Below, in pieces: positions 9,189-17,901 of a DNA stretch of 64,000 nt (position 1 is the stretch's first letter; the number at the start of each line of letters is the position of its first letter). Source of the stretch: G963676655 sp963678305 (GTDB lineage Bacteria; Verrucomicrobiota; Lentisphaeria; Victivallales; Victivallaceae); NCBI GenBank assembly GCA_963678305.2, contig CAXXVV010000014.1, forward strand, positions 1 to 64,000. The letters run 5' to 3'. A program made the position numbers and the translations under genes. The notes beneath the pieces are model-generated. The model made no database searches, was not told the origin of the DNA, and saw only the letters and a list, made by a program, of their open reading frames with translations.

Positions 9189-10496
9189 TTAGCCTAATAT
9201 TATACGTTCTTCAGGATATTTCAATTTCGTTTTACGTTCTTTGGAAAGCAGGAACAGGAAAAACGTAAATGGTCCGACCCGGCCCAGAAACATCAAAATG
9301 ATCAAGGCTATTTTGGCGGCCGCACCGGCTTTGGCACTGACCCCAACACTCAAGCCGACGGTCCCAAGCGCTGACGCCGCTTCAAAAACAGTATCCTGCA
9401 ATGTCAGGTTATCCGCAAAAGCAATGACCGATGCCCCGATCAACAGCAGCAGTAGAAAGAGAAACAGAATAGTAAACGCTTTCAGGATATTGGACTCAGG
9501 TATCTGTCTTTTCATAACCAGTACCGTACTGTTACCTTTAATTGTATTGTAAACCGAAATGAAAATCAAGGCAGCGGTAGTGGTTTTCATGCCGCCGCCG
9601 GTCGACCCCGGGGACGCGCCGATCAGCATCAGGACAACCATCAGTAACAGGCAACTGGTATGCATCCCGGTAATTTCGATCGTGTTAAACCCGGCGGTAC
9701 GACAGGTGACCGATTGAAAAAAAGCGTCAATCCATGGAATCGAAAGGCCTTTCGCCTTTTCCAGCCAGCGAATAAGAAACATACCGCCGAAAGTCAGGAT
9801 GGCCGATGTCCACAGCACAATTCTGGTATGGATTCGCAACATCCGCTGATTATGCCTGAAATGAACCAGATCGTAGATAACATAAACACCAAGGCCGCCG
9901 AGAATGATCAGCAACGCCACCGTCAGCTTGACTATATACCCGGTACCGATCAGGCTGGTATCCCAGGTACTGAATCCGGCATTGCAAAACGCCGAGATCG
10001 AATGAAACCAGGCATTGTACAGGGCCTTCCCAAATGAAAGTTTCAGTTCTCCGAAACAAAAACCGATAAACAGCAGAAACATGCCAATCAGCTCAATTCC
10101 GAAGGTATATACGACAACGGTTTTAAGTAACTGGTTGATCCCGCGAATTGGAAAATCATCACTAACACTGGACATCATTAACTGACTGTTCATACTGACC
10201 TTGCCGGCCAACAACATGATGATAGAAACAGTCAAGGTCATTATACCCAATCCGCCAAGCTGGATAAGAAAGAGAATAATAATCTGTCCGGCCGTATTAA
10301 AATTAGAGGTGGATACAGTCGTCAGTCCGGTTACACATACTGCCGAAGTGGAAGTAAACCAGGCGTCAAGCCATGACAACGTCCCGCTATGGTGCGTCAC
10401 AAACGGCATTTTCAGTAAAACAGTTCCAATAATAATCAGTCCGATAAAGGAAAATATAAAATATATCTGACTCTTTTTAATTAATTGCGGATTCAT
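9189..10496 (-). CDS. ktrB: TrkH/KtrB-type potassium transporter
   Basis: 435-residue inner-membrane protein of the TrkH/KtrB superfamily. The four pore loops with their selectivity glycines are visible, e.g. STSAVCVTGLTT, HSISAFCNAGFSTW, FQSVTCRTAGFN and EAASALGTVGLSVG. GASPGSTGGGMKTTT precedes the last repeat, as is typical. It imports K+ driven by Na+ or H+. It is first in the ktrB-ktrA operon (20-base gap). The ATG at 10496 is the natural start, giving a short cytoplasmic N-terminus before the first helix. All pore segments are complete. Confidence 0.93.
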   Translation of the reverse strand: MNPQLIKKSQIYFIFSFIGLIIIGTVLLKMPFVTHHSGTLSWLDAWFTSTSAVCVTGLTTVSTSNFNTAGQIIILFLIQLGGLGIMTLTVSIIMLLAGKVSMNSQLMMSSVSDDFPIRGINQLLKTVVVYTFGIELIGMFLLFIGFCFGELKLSFGKALYNAWFHSISAFCNAGFSTWDTSLIGTGYIVKLTVALLIILGGLGVYVIYDLVHFRHNQRMLRIHTRIVLWTSAILTFGGMFLIRWLEKAKGLSIPWIDAFFQSVTCRTAGFNTIEITGMHTSCLLLMVVLMLIGASPGSTGGGMKTTTAALIFISVYNTIKGNSTVLVMKRQIPESNILKAFTILFLFLLLLLIGASVIAFADNLTLQDTVFEAASALGTVGLSVGVSAKAGAAAKIALIILMFLGRVGPFTFFLFLLSKERKTKLKYPEERIILG

Positions 10497-10575
10497 ATAG
10501 CTCTTAATACATCTGGTTGAATTTCAGAATAAACCGCATAATATACGACCTCAAGCAGAAAATAGCAAATCAGGT

Positions 10576-12336
10576 TTAACCCGCAGGCGTGAACACCGTC
10601 TTCAGATAAACTGTCCCTTGATCGGATGTCATTTCGACCCGAACCTGACTATTGGGAACATGGGCTCCATCCACATAACATTTACCAACTGTCTCAAATA
10701 TCTCCAGGGACTGCTCCGATTCAAACAAAACATTCATGACCGCATCGGAACTAATCAGCCGACAACATTTCTCTTCAACCCCTGAGCGGGAAACCAGCAC
10801 TTGCGGATGCAGGTTAAAAATAAAGGTGAGTTTGTGACCGTTCAGGTTTGCCACCCGGTCCTTGACAATAAACGAACCATCTGACGCCGCAGTTATTTTA
10901 CGTCGCCATACGATATCTTTCCAGGTTGGATGAGATGACATCAATACTGAACCTATTTCATTGTTGGACCAACCGCCGGATTCGGATTCTGACCAGGCCT
11001 GCCAGTCGTATGTTCCGGTCACAATTGCGTCGCCGTCGCCATCCACCAGCATACTGCTGTGGGCTGTCGGCAGTTTGTAATGTGCGGTAAATTCCACATC
11101 GTCATAAGAACAGCAGCCGCTGTCGACCAGAAACGGTTCATCATCATAAAACATGGTAACCGCGTTTTTACCACCGTGATAATGAGAAAAGTGTCCGGGA
11201 TATTTTGAAAAATCAAATCCGATAAAATATCTGGAATCACGATAATAAGCCATCCCCGCATCCGGGAAAAAATAAGAGTTATCAGCATAATTAAGTCCGG
11301 AAACAACTCCAGCCGGAAATGACGCAAGAAATGGATCAAGTTCAACTCCGTAACCGTCGTTGATCGTAATCGAAAGCGCATCGGGTTGGCGCACCGCAAC
11401 AATAAACTCAACCGCACGACGCAATATATCATAACCGTCAGCCGGCATTTCAGCCCCAAGCCTGGTTCCAAGGATCATAGCGTCCCGCACATGCCAGGTT
11501 TCAAACATGTGATAGGAAGGGCTGTTTTCACGCAGAACCCCATCCTCGAAGTAATCCCTGGTAATATGAAATGAAGCAACCCGGGCCGCCTCGGCAGTTA
11601 ATGACTTTGAAAATTCCGCATCATCCTGAAAATAACTTGCCGCAAAAAACATTGCAACCGCCCTCAGGCTTTGATGATTGGCACTGACATGCAGATCGAG
11701 AAAATATTTTTCCCCTACCCTGATCAGTTCGGCATGTTCTCTGATTGAATCTTCAATTTCCTCCAACTGTCCCGGCTGAAAACATTTGATATTGCGGATA
11801 AAGTAAAGTGCATAAATAAAGTGGATAACCCGGCTGCCGGGCTGGAAATCAAACCAGATATATTTGACGTCCGTCTCGTCGCGCTGATTCTCCTCCCAGG
11901 TCTGACGATTGTAATTATTGTCGCGAATCCCGAACACGTAGTCGATATGCGCCCCGATCTCTTCGTGTCCTTGCGGGGCAGGATAATTGCGGATGAAATG
12001 CAAAATCGTCTCTACTACCAGACGGGCCAGTTCACGATTATTGAACAACCGGGCTGCCCGGGCCAGAGGCACGATAAAATAAAAGCGATTAATCCAACAG
12101 GATTTTTCGATTGAACGCCAGCGTTCAAATTTAGCGTAATCAATCTCCGGCAGTACCCCGAATTCATCAAGCGAACCGTTCATAATACCGCGAACAGCCT
12201 GAATGTCATCCAACGCTCCCAGTATCTCCGCATTGATAAAACTGCCGCCGCCGTCAAACGGATACAACCGGAAAAAGTCATTATCCATCAAAACCCGATG
12301 GTCGATCGGCGGTTCAAATTTATGTAAACGTTCCAT
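10576..12336 (-). CDS. Heparinase II/III-family polysaccharide lyase-like protein
   Basis: 586 residues from the ATG at 12336, which has GGGAG five bases upstream; a TTG 36 bases earlier is possible but overlaps aroE. The N-terminal half is an all-helical toroid with heparinase landmarks SANHQS (Asn220-His221) and SPSYHMF (Tyr275-His276). The C-terminal half is the beta-sandwich domain (PF07940 type) with GHFSHYHGGK (His382 onward), FLVDSGCCSYDD and TAHSSM. The Tyr/His pair fits the base/acid of beta-elimination in PL12/15/17/21-type lyases. No signal peptide is seen, so it may act in the cytoplasm on imported oligosaccharides. It lies 22 bases after aroE, probably in one operon. The substrate could be a glycosaminoglycan, alginate or similar. 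Confidence 0.82.
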   Translation of the reverse strand: MERLHKFEPPIDHRVLMDNDFFRLYPFDGGGSFINAEILGALDDIQAVRGIMNGSLDEFGVLPEIDYAKFERWRSIEKSCWINRFYFIVPLARAARLFNNRELARLVVETILHFIRNYPAPQGHEEIGAHIDYVFGIRDNNYNRQTWEENQRDETDVKYIWFDFQPGSRVIHFIYALYFIRNIKCFQPGQLEEIEDSIREHAELIRVGEKYFLDLHVSANHQSLRAVAMFFAASYFQDDAEFSKSLTAEAARVASFHITRDYFEDGVLRENSPSYHMFETWHVRDAMILGTRLGAEMPADGYDILRRAVEFIVAVRQPDALSITINDGYGVELDPFLASFPAGVVSGLNYADNSYFFPDAGMAYYRDSRYFIGFDFSKYPGHFSHYHGGKNAVTMFYDDEPFLVDSGCCSYDDVEFTAHYKLPTAHSSMLVDGDGDAIVTGTYDWQAWSESESGGWSNNEIGSVLMSSHPTWKDIVWRRKITAASDGSFIVKDRVANLNGHKLTFIFNLHPQVLVSRSGVEEKCCRLISSDAVMNVLFESEQSLEIFETVGKCYVDGAHVPNSQVRVEMTSDQGTVYLKTVFTPAG

Positions 12337-12358
12337 TACGGCTCCCTGTATTCCTCCT

Positions 12359-13216
12359 TCATTTCGCGGCAATGGCTGAATCCAACGCTGACCGCATTAT
12401 TTCAACCGGAGCCTTATGCCCGGTCCAGATTTCAAAGGACCTGGCCCCCTGATGCAAAAGCATTCCTCGACCATCGGCGAAGCGCAACCCGTGCTCTTTC
12501 GCGCCGCGCAGAAATGCAGTTTCATGATATATCGTCTCATAACAACATATCTGATCAGGCAACAATTCTATTGGCAGAGGAGCAGGATCATCCGGTTTCA
12601 ATCCCAGGCTTGTCCCCTGAACTATGACATCAGACTCTTCAAGCATGGATTTGATCCTGCTCAAATCTCCGATCGGCGCAGCGTCAACCCGGCAACCGGA
12701 TTCATAAGAATCGATCTCAGCCGCCAATTCCTCGGCCTTGGCAACCGTGCGATTGGCAAAATACAAAGCTCTGGCCCCACGTGACGCAAAATAGTGCGAA
12801 ACAGCTCTTACCGCCCCTCCGCAGCCGGCGAAAAAGATTGTCGCCCCAGCTATTCCAAGGTCAAAATTCTCCATAATGGCGGTTTCCAGCCCGTAACCGT
12901 CAGTGGAACAACCGGACATTTTACCGTTTTTGATAGTTACGGTATTGACGCTGTGGCAGCGTTCAGCCGTACTCTCAATTTCGTCAAGAAATGGAATAAT
13001 TGAATCTTTATGAGGGACCGTAATATTAAACCCCCGCAGATTTTCACGGGCAAAATCGACAAACTCCGCCAGATCATTTAGCGGAACATGAAATTTTCCA
13101 TAAGGGCTCCCCATTGCCAACGCCTCAAAACCGGCATTTTGCATTTGTGGAGAGAGTGAATGTTTGATCGGGTCCCCGATCACCGCGTAATGAATATTTT
13201 TATCACATGAAAACAT
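12359..13216 (-). CDS. aroE: Shikimate dehydrogenase
   Basis: 285 residues from the ATG at 13216; a TTG lies one codon earlier. It reduces 3-dehydroshikimate to shikimate with NADPH in aromatic amino acid synthesis. The shikimate-binding SLSPQMQN, the catalytic Lys in NITVPHK, the Asn of SVNTV and the Asp of STDGYG are all present. The nucleotide-binding loop is AGCGGAVRAV and the C-terminal GRGMLLHQGA motif is intact. It is followed closely by the heparinase-like gene, an unusual partner. The residues favour true AroE; a sugar-acid dehydrogenase role cannot be excluded from context alone. Confidence 0.92.
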   Translation of the reverse strand: MFSCDKNIHYAVIGDPIKHSLSPQMQNAGFEALAMGSPYGKFHVPLNDLAEFVDFARENLRGFNITVPHKDSIIPFLDEIESTAERCHSVNTVTIKNGKMSGCSTDGYGLETAIMENFDLGIAGATIFFAGCGGAVRAVSHYFASRGARALYFANRTVAKAEELAAEIDSYESGCRVDAAPIGDLSRIKSMLEESDVIVQGTSLGLKPDDPAPLPIELLPDQICCYETIYHETAFLRGAKEHGLRFADGRGMLLHQGARSFEIWTGHKAPVEIMRSALDSAIAAK

Positions 13217-13219
13217 CAA

Positions 13220-13616
13220 TATACCTGTAATGTTGATTCTGGAAATATGTTAATGTAGTACGTTATATGGTACTATTAAAGTTGAAAACTTGTATTTCTA
13301 TGAAATTTATCATTATATCAAATAATTATATAATAATCATACCGCTTGATTAAGATTATTTCATTAAACCCTGCACGCAAAGATATTACATAAAACCAAC
13401 ACATTAAAAAACGCTATAAAATATCGAATAAGGAATCTATCAGGAACGATTGATATAACGAATTTAAACAGTATATTATCTGACCGGAAAATCATAATCT
13501 TGAGAAAAAAAATATTTCAAATATAGAACAAAGCCGGGAGTCGTGTGTCTATATGCATTGGTTAGCGATTAATCACAAACAAATTTACAACCGTAAACAA
13601 CAACAGGAGCAGAGAG
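13220..13616. other. 397-bp AT-rich divergent intergenic region
   Basis: Separates the leftward aroE operon from the rightward moxR operon. It is AT-rich and holds no convincing ORF or RNA gene. The only regulatory signals found are the candidate promoter at 13450-13479 and the moxR ribosome binding site (AGGAG ending about six bases before the ATG). Confidence 0.6.
13450..13479 (+). promoter_or_regulatory. Candidate sigma-70 promoter for the moxR operon
   Basis: TTGATA (13450-13455), an 18-base spacer and TATTAT (13474-13479) resemble a sigma-70 promoter. It would give a leader of about 130 bases to moxR. Similar boxes arise by chance in AT-rich DNA, so support is modest. Confidence 0.35.
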
Positions 13617-14639
13617 ATGCAACAACATGAAATTCAAGAACTGCAAGGCAGAATCCGCGAAGTCTCCGCTTTCATTCAACCGTTGAAAACAGAGATCGGC
13701 CGGGTTATCGTAGGACAGGAGCAACTTGTCAATCGACTGATACTGTCGCTTATCGCCGATGGGCATGTCCTGCTTGAAGGGGTTCCCGGCCTGGCTAAAA
13801 CCCTTGCGGTCAAAACCCTGTCCCAGTCTCTGGACGGATCTTTTTCACGAATCCAGTTCACCCCGGACTTGTTACCGGCCGACGTTATCGGTACCCGTAT
13901 CTATAACGCCGACGAACATAATTTTTCCACCCGGAAAGGGCCGATTTTCGCCAACGTCGTACTGGCAGACGAAATAAACCGGGCTCCGGCAAAGGTCCAG
14001 AGTGCTCTGCTCGAATGTATGCAGGAAAAACAGGTAACGATCGCCGGAGAAGCCTACCAAATGCCGAAACCGTTCCTGGTTATGGCGACCCAGAATCCGA
14101 TTGAGCAGGAAGGTACATATCCGCTCCCGGAAGCTCAGGTGGACCGCTTTATGTTCAAACTGAAGATTGATTATCCGAAACGCGACGAAGAACGGACCAT
14201 CATCGAACGCATGGCGCATCCGGAATGCAGCCCGTCCGCTATCGCAGTCGCCAAGCTCGATGATATTGAAAATGCCCGGCAATGGGTGGATAAAGTCTAC
14301 ATAGATGAAAAGATCGTCGAATACATTCTGGATATGGTCATCGCTACCAGACCGGAACGGCATCACGAACTGTCATCCCGCCAGGAAGCGGCACAGCTCG
14401 ACAACATGAAGAACTATATCGAATGCGGCGCGTCACCGCGTGCGGCGATCAATATGGTATTGGCGGCGAAAGCGGCCGCGTTCATGGAAGGACGAGCCTA
14501 TGTTGTTCCGCAGGATGTCAAGGAAGTAGCATTTGATATTATGCGTCACCGCATCATGCTCAACTACGAAGCGGAAGCGGAAAACCTGAGCACTGACGAT
14601 TTGATCAAACAGATCCTTGACCAGCTCCGTACCCCGTAA
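13617..14639 (+). CDS. MoxR-family AAA+ ATPase
   Basis: 340 residues, the normal MoxR length. Walker A-like GVPGLAKT (about 57-64) has Ala in place of the usual Gly before Lys, as is common in MoxR. Walker B is VLADEINRA, followed by ATQNPIEQEGTYPLPEAQVDRF with sensor and arginine-finger regions. MoxR ATPases act as chaperones for partner proteins with VWA domains. It heads a four-gene operon with DUF58, a BatD-like membrane protein and a BatA-like VWA protein. AGGAG lies six bases before the ATG. The exact target is unknown. Confidence 0.93.
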   Translation: MQQHEIQELQGRIREVSAFIQPLKTEIGRVIVGQEQLVNRLILSLIADGHVLLEGVPGLAKTLAVKTLSQSLDGSFSRIQFTPDLLPADVIGTRIYNADEHNFSTRKGPIFANVVLADEINRAPAKVQSALLECMQEKQVTIAGEAYQMPKPFLVMATQNPIEQEGTYPLPEAQVDRFMFKLKIDYPKRDEERTIIERMAHPECSPSAIAVAKLDDIENARQWVDKVYIDEKIVEYILDMVIATRPERHHELSSRQEAAQLDNMKNYIECGASPRAAINMVLAAKAAAFMEGRAYVVPQDVKEVAFDIMRHRIMLNYEAEAENLSTDDLIKQILDQLRTP

Positions 14640-14662
14640 ACGACCAGACTGGAGTAAATAAA

Positions 14663-15520
14663 ATGTTGCCATCTGAACTAATAAAACAAGTAAGACTGAT
14701 TGAGATCAAGACGCGACGGAATGTCGATGAGATTTTCGGCGGCGCTTACCACAGTGTGTTCAAAGGGCGCGGCATGGAGTTCGATGAGGTACGCGAATAT
14801 ATCGAAGGTGACGACATCCGTGATATCGACTGGAACGTAACCGCGAGGATGAACATACCTTATATCAAGAAATTCGTCGAAGAACGTGAATTGACCGTTA
14901 TGCTGCTGGTCGACGTGTCCGCATCGGGCGCATTCGGCAGCGGAGACCGGACCAAACGCCGCCAGGCGGTTGAAACCGCCGCGCTGCTGGCGTTCAGCGC
15001 CATTCGCAATCACGACCGGGTCGGCTTGATGTTGTTCTCGGATCAGACCGAACTGTATCTGCCGCCGCGTTCCGGCCGCACCCATTCCTTGCGGCTGATC
15101 CGCGAGCTGCTGGCCTGCGAACCCAGGGATCGCGGAACGAATATTGACGCGGCCTTGCGGGAAACGATGAACCTGCTGCACAAGAAAAGTGTAATTTTTC
15201 TGATCAGCGACTTCATCGATGCCGGCGAATACGACAAGTCCCTGAAAATATGCAGTCGTCGCCATGATCTGCGTGCGGTCCGGATTCTCGACCCCGTCGA
15301 ATGGGATTGGCTGAAGTCATGTGACATCACGCTGGAGGATTCCGAAAACGGCGAAGATGTTACTTTTGCCGGCGGCAGCAAACGCTTCGCGGCCGCGTAT
15401 CATGACATTGCCGCGGAAATGCACGACGCGCCGAAGAAACTGTGCCGTCAGGCCGGCGTCAAATTCGTTGATCTGCCGCTGGAGGAAGATTTCGTCAAAG
15501 TACTGGCGGCGGCGTTGTAA
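14663..15520 (+). CDS. DUF58 (VWA-like) protein of MoxR module
   Basis: 285 residues. The DUF58 signature GRGMEFDEVREYIEGDDIRDIDWNV lies near residues 36-60 and is followed by a VWA-like fold with the degenerate metal-site motif LLVDVSASGAFG. It has no membrane helix, so this is a cytosolic short-form DUF58. It starts 23 bases after moxR; this pairing is nearly universal and suggests the two work together. Role: probably an adaptor between the ATPase and the membrane VWA proteins encoded downstream. Confidence 0.9.
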   Translation: MLPSELIKQVRLIEIKTRRNVDEIFGGAYHSVFKGRGMEFDEVREYIEGDDIRDIDWNVTARMNIPYIKKFVEERELTVMLLVDVSASGAFGSGDRTKRRQAVETAALLAFSAIRNHDRVGLMLFSDQTELYLPPRSGRTHSLRLIRELLACEPRDRGTNIDAALRETMNLLHKKSVIFLISDFIDAGEYDKSLKICSRRHDLRAVRILDPVEWDWLKSCDITLEDSENGEDVTFAGGSKRFAAAYHDIAAEMHDAPKKLCRQAGVKFVDLPLEEDFVKVLAAAL

Positions 15521-15603
15521 GAGTTGAAAGTTGAAAGCAGCAAAAAACATCAGCAAATTCAACCATAATCATTGCTAAAACTGAAGACTTAATGGAGTAT
15601 AAA

Positions 15604-16593
15604 ATGACCACTAAACGAAAAAGAATTATTTGGCTGCTGGCCCTGACGCCGGTTGTGATTCTACTGCTGCTTGGCGGGGGCTATTGGTATTTGTATCAGC
15701 GCGGGGTATCAGCGGACACGCCGATTACCGTGGCAGGTTCGGTCAAACTTACTCCTAAAGACAACGCCCGGCTGGGTGAAACAGTGGTAGCGTCACTGAA
15801 ACTTAAATGTCCGTGGCACCGCAGACCGGTCGAAGCCCAGGCTCTTGCCGGCAAGGGATCGCGCATCGTGGCCCAACCCGCGTTCAAAAAGATATCCCAT
15901 GGTTTCGGGGCCGATCTCTGGCTGGTCAGCGTCAAACTAAAACCATACCGGACCGGGGCGATTCCCGACGGGAAACTCAATATCCAGTTCAACCGTTACG
16001 ACAACAAAACCAAAATGCTCAATCTGAGCGAAGTTATCCCGTCGTTCGTGGTTGAACCGTTGAAACTGAAACCAACTGACAAACCGGCGCTGGCCGGCGA
16101 AGTTGAAGAAATTTTACCGCCGTCACGTACCAGGCTGTATATCATTATCGGAGCGATACTTGTTGCGATCGTTCTGGTTGCAGCCGTGATCATCAGTAAA
16201 CTGGCCCGTGGCGGCGACTTCAGCAAGCTGACCCCGTGGGACATAGCTTTCATGCAGCTTGACCGCATCCGCCATAACATCAGTGACGGCAATGCCAATC
16301 TCGAAGAGTGCTTTGTATCCCTGACCGATGTTGTCCGTAATTATCTGGAACAGCGGTTCCATCTGAACGCGCCGACCCAGACGACCGACGAGTTTCTTGA
16401 AGATTTGCGTGACTCGGAAAGTCTGCCGGAAGAGGAACATCGCCGCTTCCTGAAAGAATTCATGACCTCGGCCGACCTGGTTAAATTTGCCAAACTGCCG
16501 CCGTCCGAGAGCGATCTGCTCCATACGGTCAGCAAGGCTGAAACCCTGATCAATGAAACCAGGCCGGTTGAAGAAGAGGTTAAGGAAAAATAA
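15604..16593 (+). CDS. BatD-like/DUF4381-type membrane protein
   Basis: 329 residues from the ATG at 15604, chosen because TGGAGT lies six bases upstream; an ATG at 15592 has no such site. An N-terminal signal anchor (about 9-27) precedes a beta-rich periplasmic domain (about 35-160), a second helix (about 177-195) and a cytoplasmic C-terminal region containing SLTDVVRNYLEQRF. That last pattern is typical of the tail of BatD/DUF4381 proteins in MoxR operons. It probably joins periplasmic sensing to the cytoplasmic MoxR/DUF58 pair. The family call is from architecture and position. Confidence 0.7.
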   Translation: MTTKRKRIIWLLALTPVVILLLLGGGYWYLYQRGVSADTPITVAGSVKLTPKDNARLGETVVASLKLKCPWHRRPVEAQALAGKGSRIVAQPAFKKISHGFGADLWLVSVKLKPYRTGAIPDGKLNIQFNRYDNKTKMLNLSEVIPSFVVEPLKLKPTDKPALAGEVEEILPPSRTRLYIIIGAILVAIVLVAAVIISKLARGGDFSKLTPWDIAFMQLDRIRHNISDGNANLEECFVSLTDVVRNYLEQRFHLNAPTQTTDEFLEDLRDSESLPEEEHRRFLKEFMTSADLVKFAKLPPSESDLLHTVSKAETLINETRPVEEEVKEK

Positions 16594-16727
16594 GCGAAGG
16601 CACTGAAAATGATCTATATAATAATATACACAATCGTCAAACAGTCAATACAACTTTTGCATCCCACCTGCATTTCCGCGGTGTCCTGCAGACAGTGGAT
16701 TGATGACACATCAAGAGGAGGTTCAAA

Positions 16728-17756
16728 ATGATATTCGCCCATCCATTCCTGCTGTTTCTCCTGATTCCTCTGGCCGTTTTGATGATTCTGGCCTGGCGCC
16801 GGGCGGTTCCCGCTGTCAGAATTTCCACCGCCAAACCGTTTAAAGCGGCTAATGCCGGACGTTTGCGCGGCGTTTCAAAGATTCCGTTTATCTTTTTCAG
16901 CACCGCCCTGGCCCTGCTGATAGTAGCCCTGGCAAGACCGCGTTCCGGCGAAGAACTGGTTGTCAGCAAAGTCAAAGGCATTGATATAATTCTGGCGATC
17001 GACCTTTCCGGCAGCATGCAGGCAATAGACGTCCCGCGTGGCGTCACCTCCTATGAACAACTGGTTGAAGGCATCAAAAGCGAAAAGTTCAAAAACCGGC
17101 TTGAAGTAGCCAAAAAAGAGATTGCCAGTTTCATCAACCGGCGTCCAAATGATCGTATCGGCCTGATCGGCTTCGCCAATCTGCCGTATTGCGTCTCCCC
17201 GCCTACCCTCGATCATGGCTGGCTGCTGGCCAACCTGAACCGGCTTGAGCCTGGAATCATCGGGGACGCCACCGGAATCGCTCCGCCGATCGCCAGCGCG
17301 CTGCACCGGCTCGAAAAGTCCGATTCAAAACGCAAAGTCCTGGTTCTGTTTACCGACGGCAGCAATAACGTCGACGCCCGGGTAAGCCCGCGTCAGGCGG
17401 CAAAACTGGCAAAATCCTGCAATGTCGTCATCTACACGGTTGGAATCGGCAGCGGCAACGCCTGCATTCTGCAAGAGACTCCAATGGGCCCAAGCCTGCG
17501 TTCATTACCTGGCGAGTTTGATGAACCGTTGCTTAAAGATATCGCCGAAAGCTCCAACGGCAAATATTATCGTGCCTTCGACGCCAAAGGAATGCGCGAA
17601 GTTATGCTGGCGATTGATAAGATGGAAAAGACTTCGATGAAGGCCCCCAAATACATGAAGTGGACCGAATTCGCCCCGACCATTATGAGCATCGCCCTGC
17701 TCCTGCTCGGCCTTGGTTTCATCATCAACCACACCTCAAGATTGAGCCTGCCATAA
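16728..17756 (+). CDS. BatA-like VWA-domain membrane protein
   Basis: 342 residues. Two N-terminal helices (about 2-24 and 50-70; the BatA N-terminal domain) precede a von Willebrand A domain with an intact MIDAS motif, Asp92-x-Ser94-Gly-Ser96 (DLSGSM). The later TDGSNN and GIGSG elements are also present. A C-terminal helix (about 318-336) anchors it again. GAGG lies about eight bases before the ATG. It is the last gene of the MoxR module, 134 bases after the BatD-like gene. Only one VWA protein is encoded here, whereas Bacteroides-type Bat operons have BatA and BatB plus TPR proteins. Confidence 0.88.
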   Translation: MIFAHPFLLFLLIPLAVLMILAWRRAVPAVRISTAKPFKAANAGRLRGVSKIPFIFFSTALALLIVALARPRSGEELVVSKVKGIDIILAIDLSGSMQAIDVPRGVTSYEQLVEGIKSEKFKNRLEVAKKEIASFINRRPNDRIGLIGFANLPYCVSPPTLDHGWLLANLNRLEPGIIGDATGIAPPIASALHRLEKSDSKRKVLVLFTDGSNNVDARVSPRQAAKLAKSCNVVIYTVGIGSGNACILQETPMGPSLRSLPGEFDEPLLKDIAESSNGKYYRAFDAKGMREVMLAIDKMEKTSMKAPKYMKWTEFAPTIMSIALLLLGLGFIINHTSRLSLP

Positions 17757-17856
17757 GTTTAATTAGAAATTACTGATTAGAAATTAGAAATAATAAGAAA
17801 ATTACCCGCGGAAAAGTTGAAATAATCAGAGCATTTAATTTTATTGCTTGCTAAAT

Positions 17857-17900
17857 ATCAATTCCTCAATATATTAGGTACGCATATTGGAGGAATTGAT
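17857..17900 (+). promoter_or_regulatory. Long hairpin occluding the yjdF ribosome binding site
   Basis: Arms 17857-17872 (ATCAATTCCTCAATAT) and 17884-17900 (ATATTGGAGGAATTGAT) pair along 16 bp with one bulged C around an 11-base loop. The GGAGG Shine-Dalgarno at 17889-17893 is wholly within the 3' arm, and the TTG start at 17902 lies immediately after it. If transcribed through, this would block translation initiation. It resembles an RBS-sequestering switch, though a DNA operator is also possible. Confidence 0.6.
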
Positions 17901-17901
17901 T

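Noticed and set aside
13872..14366. 164-codon antisense frame in moxR
   Set aside because: Complement of the strongly conserved MoxR motifs; no independent signal.
16609..16731. 40-codon frame between the BatD-like and BatA genes, ending in ATGA with BatA
   Set aside because: No ribosome binding site and an unremarkable peptide; the ATGA overlap alone is weak support.
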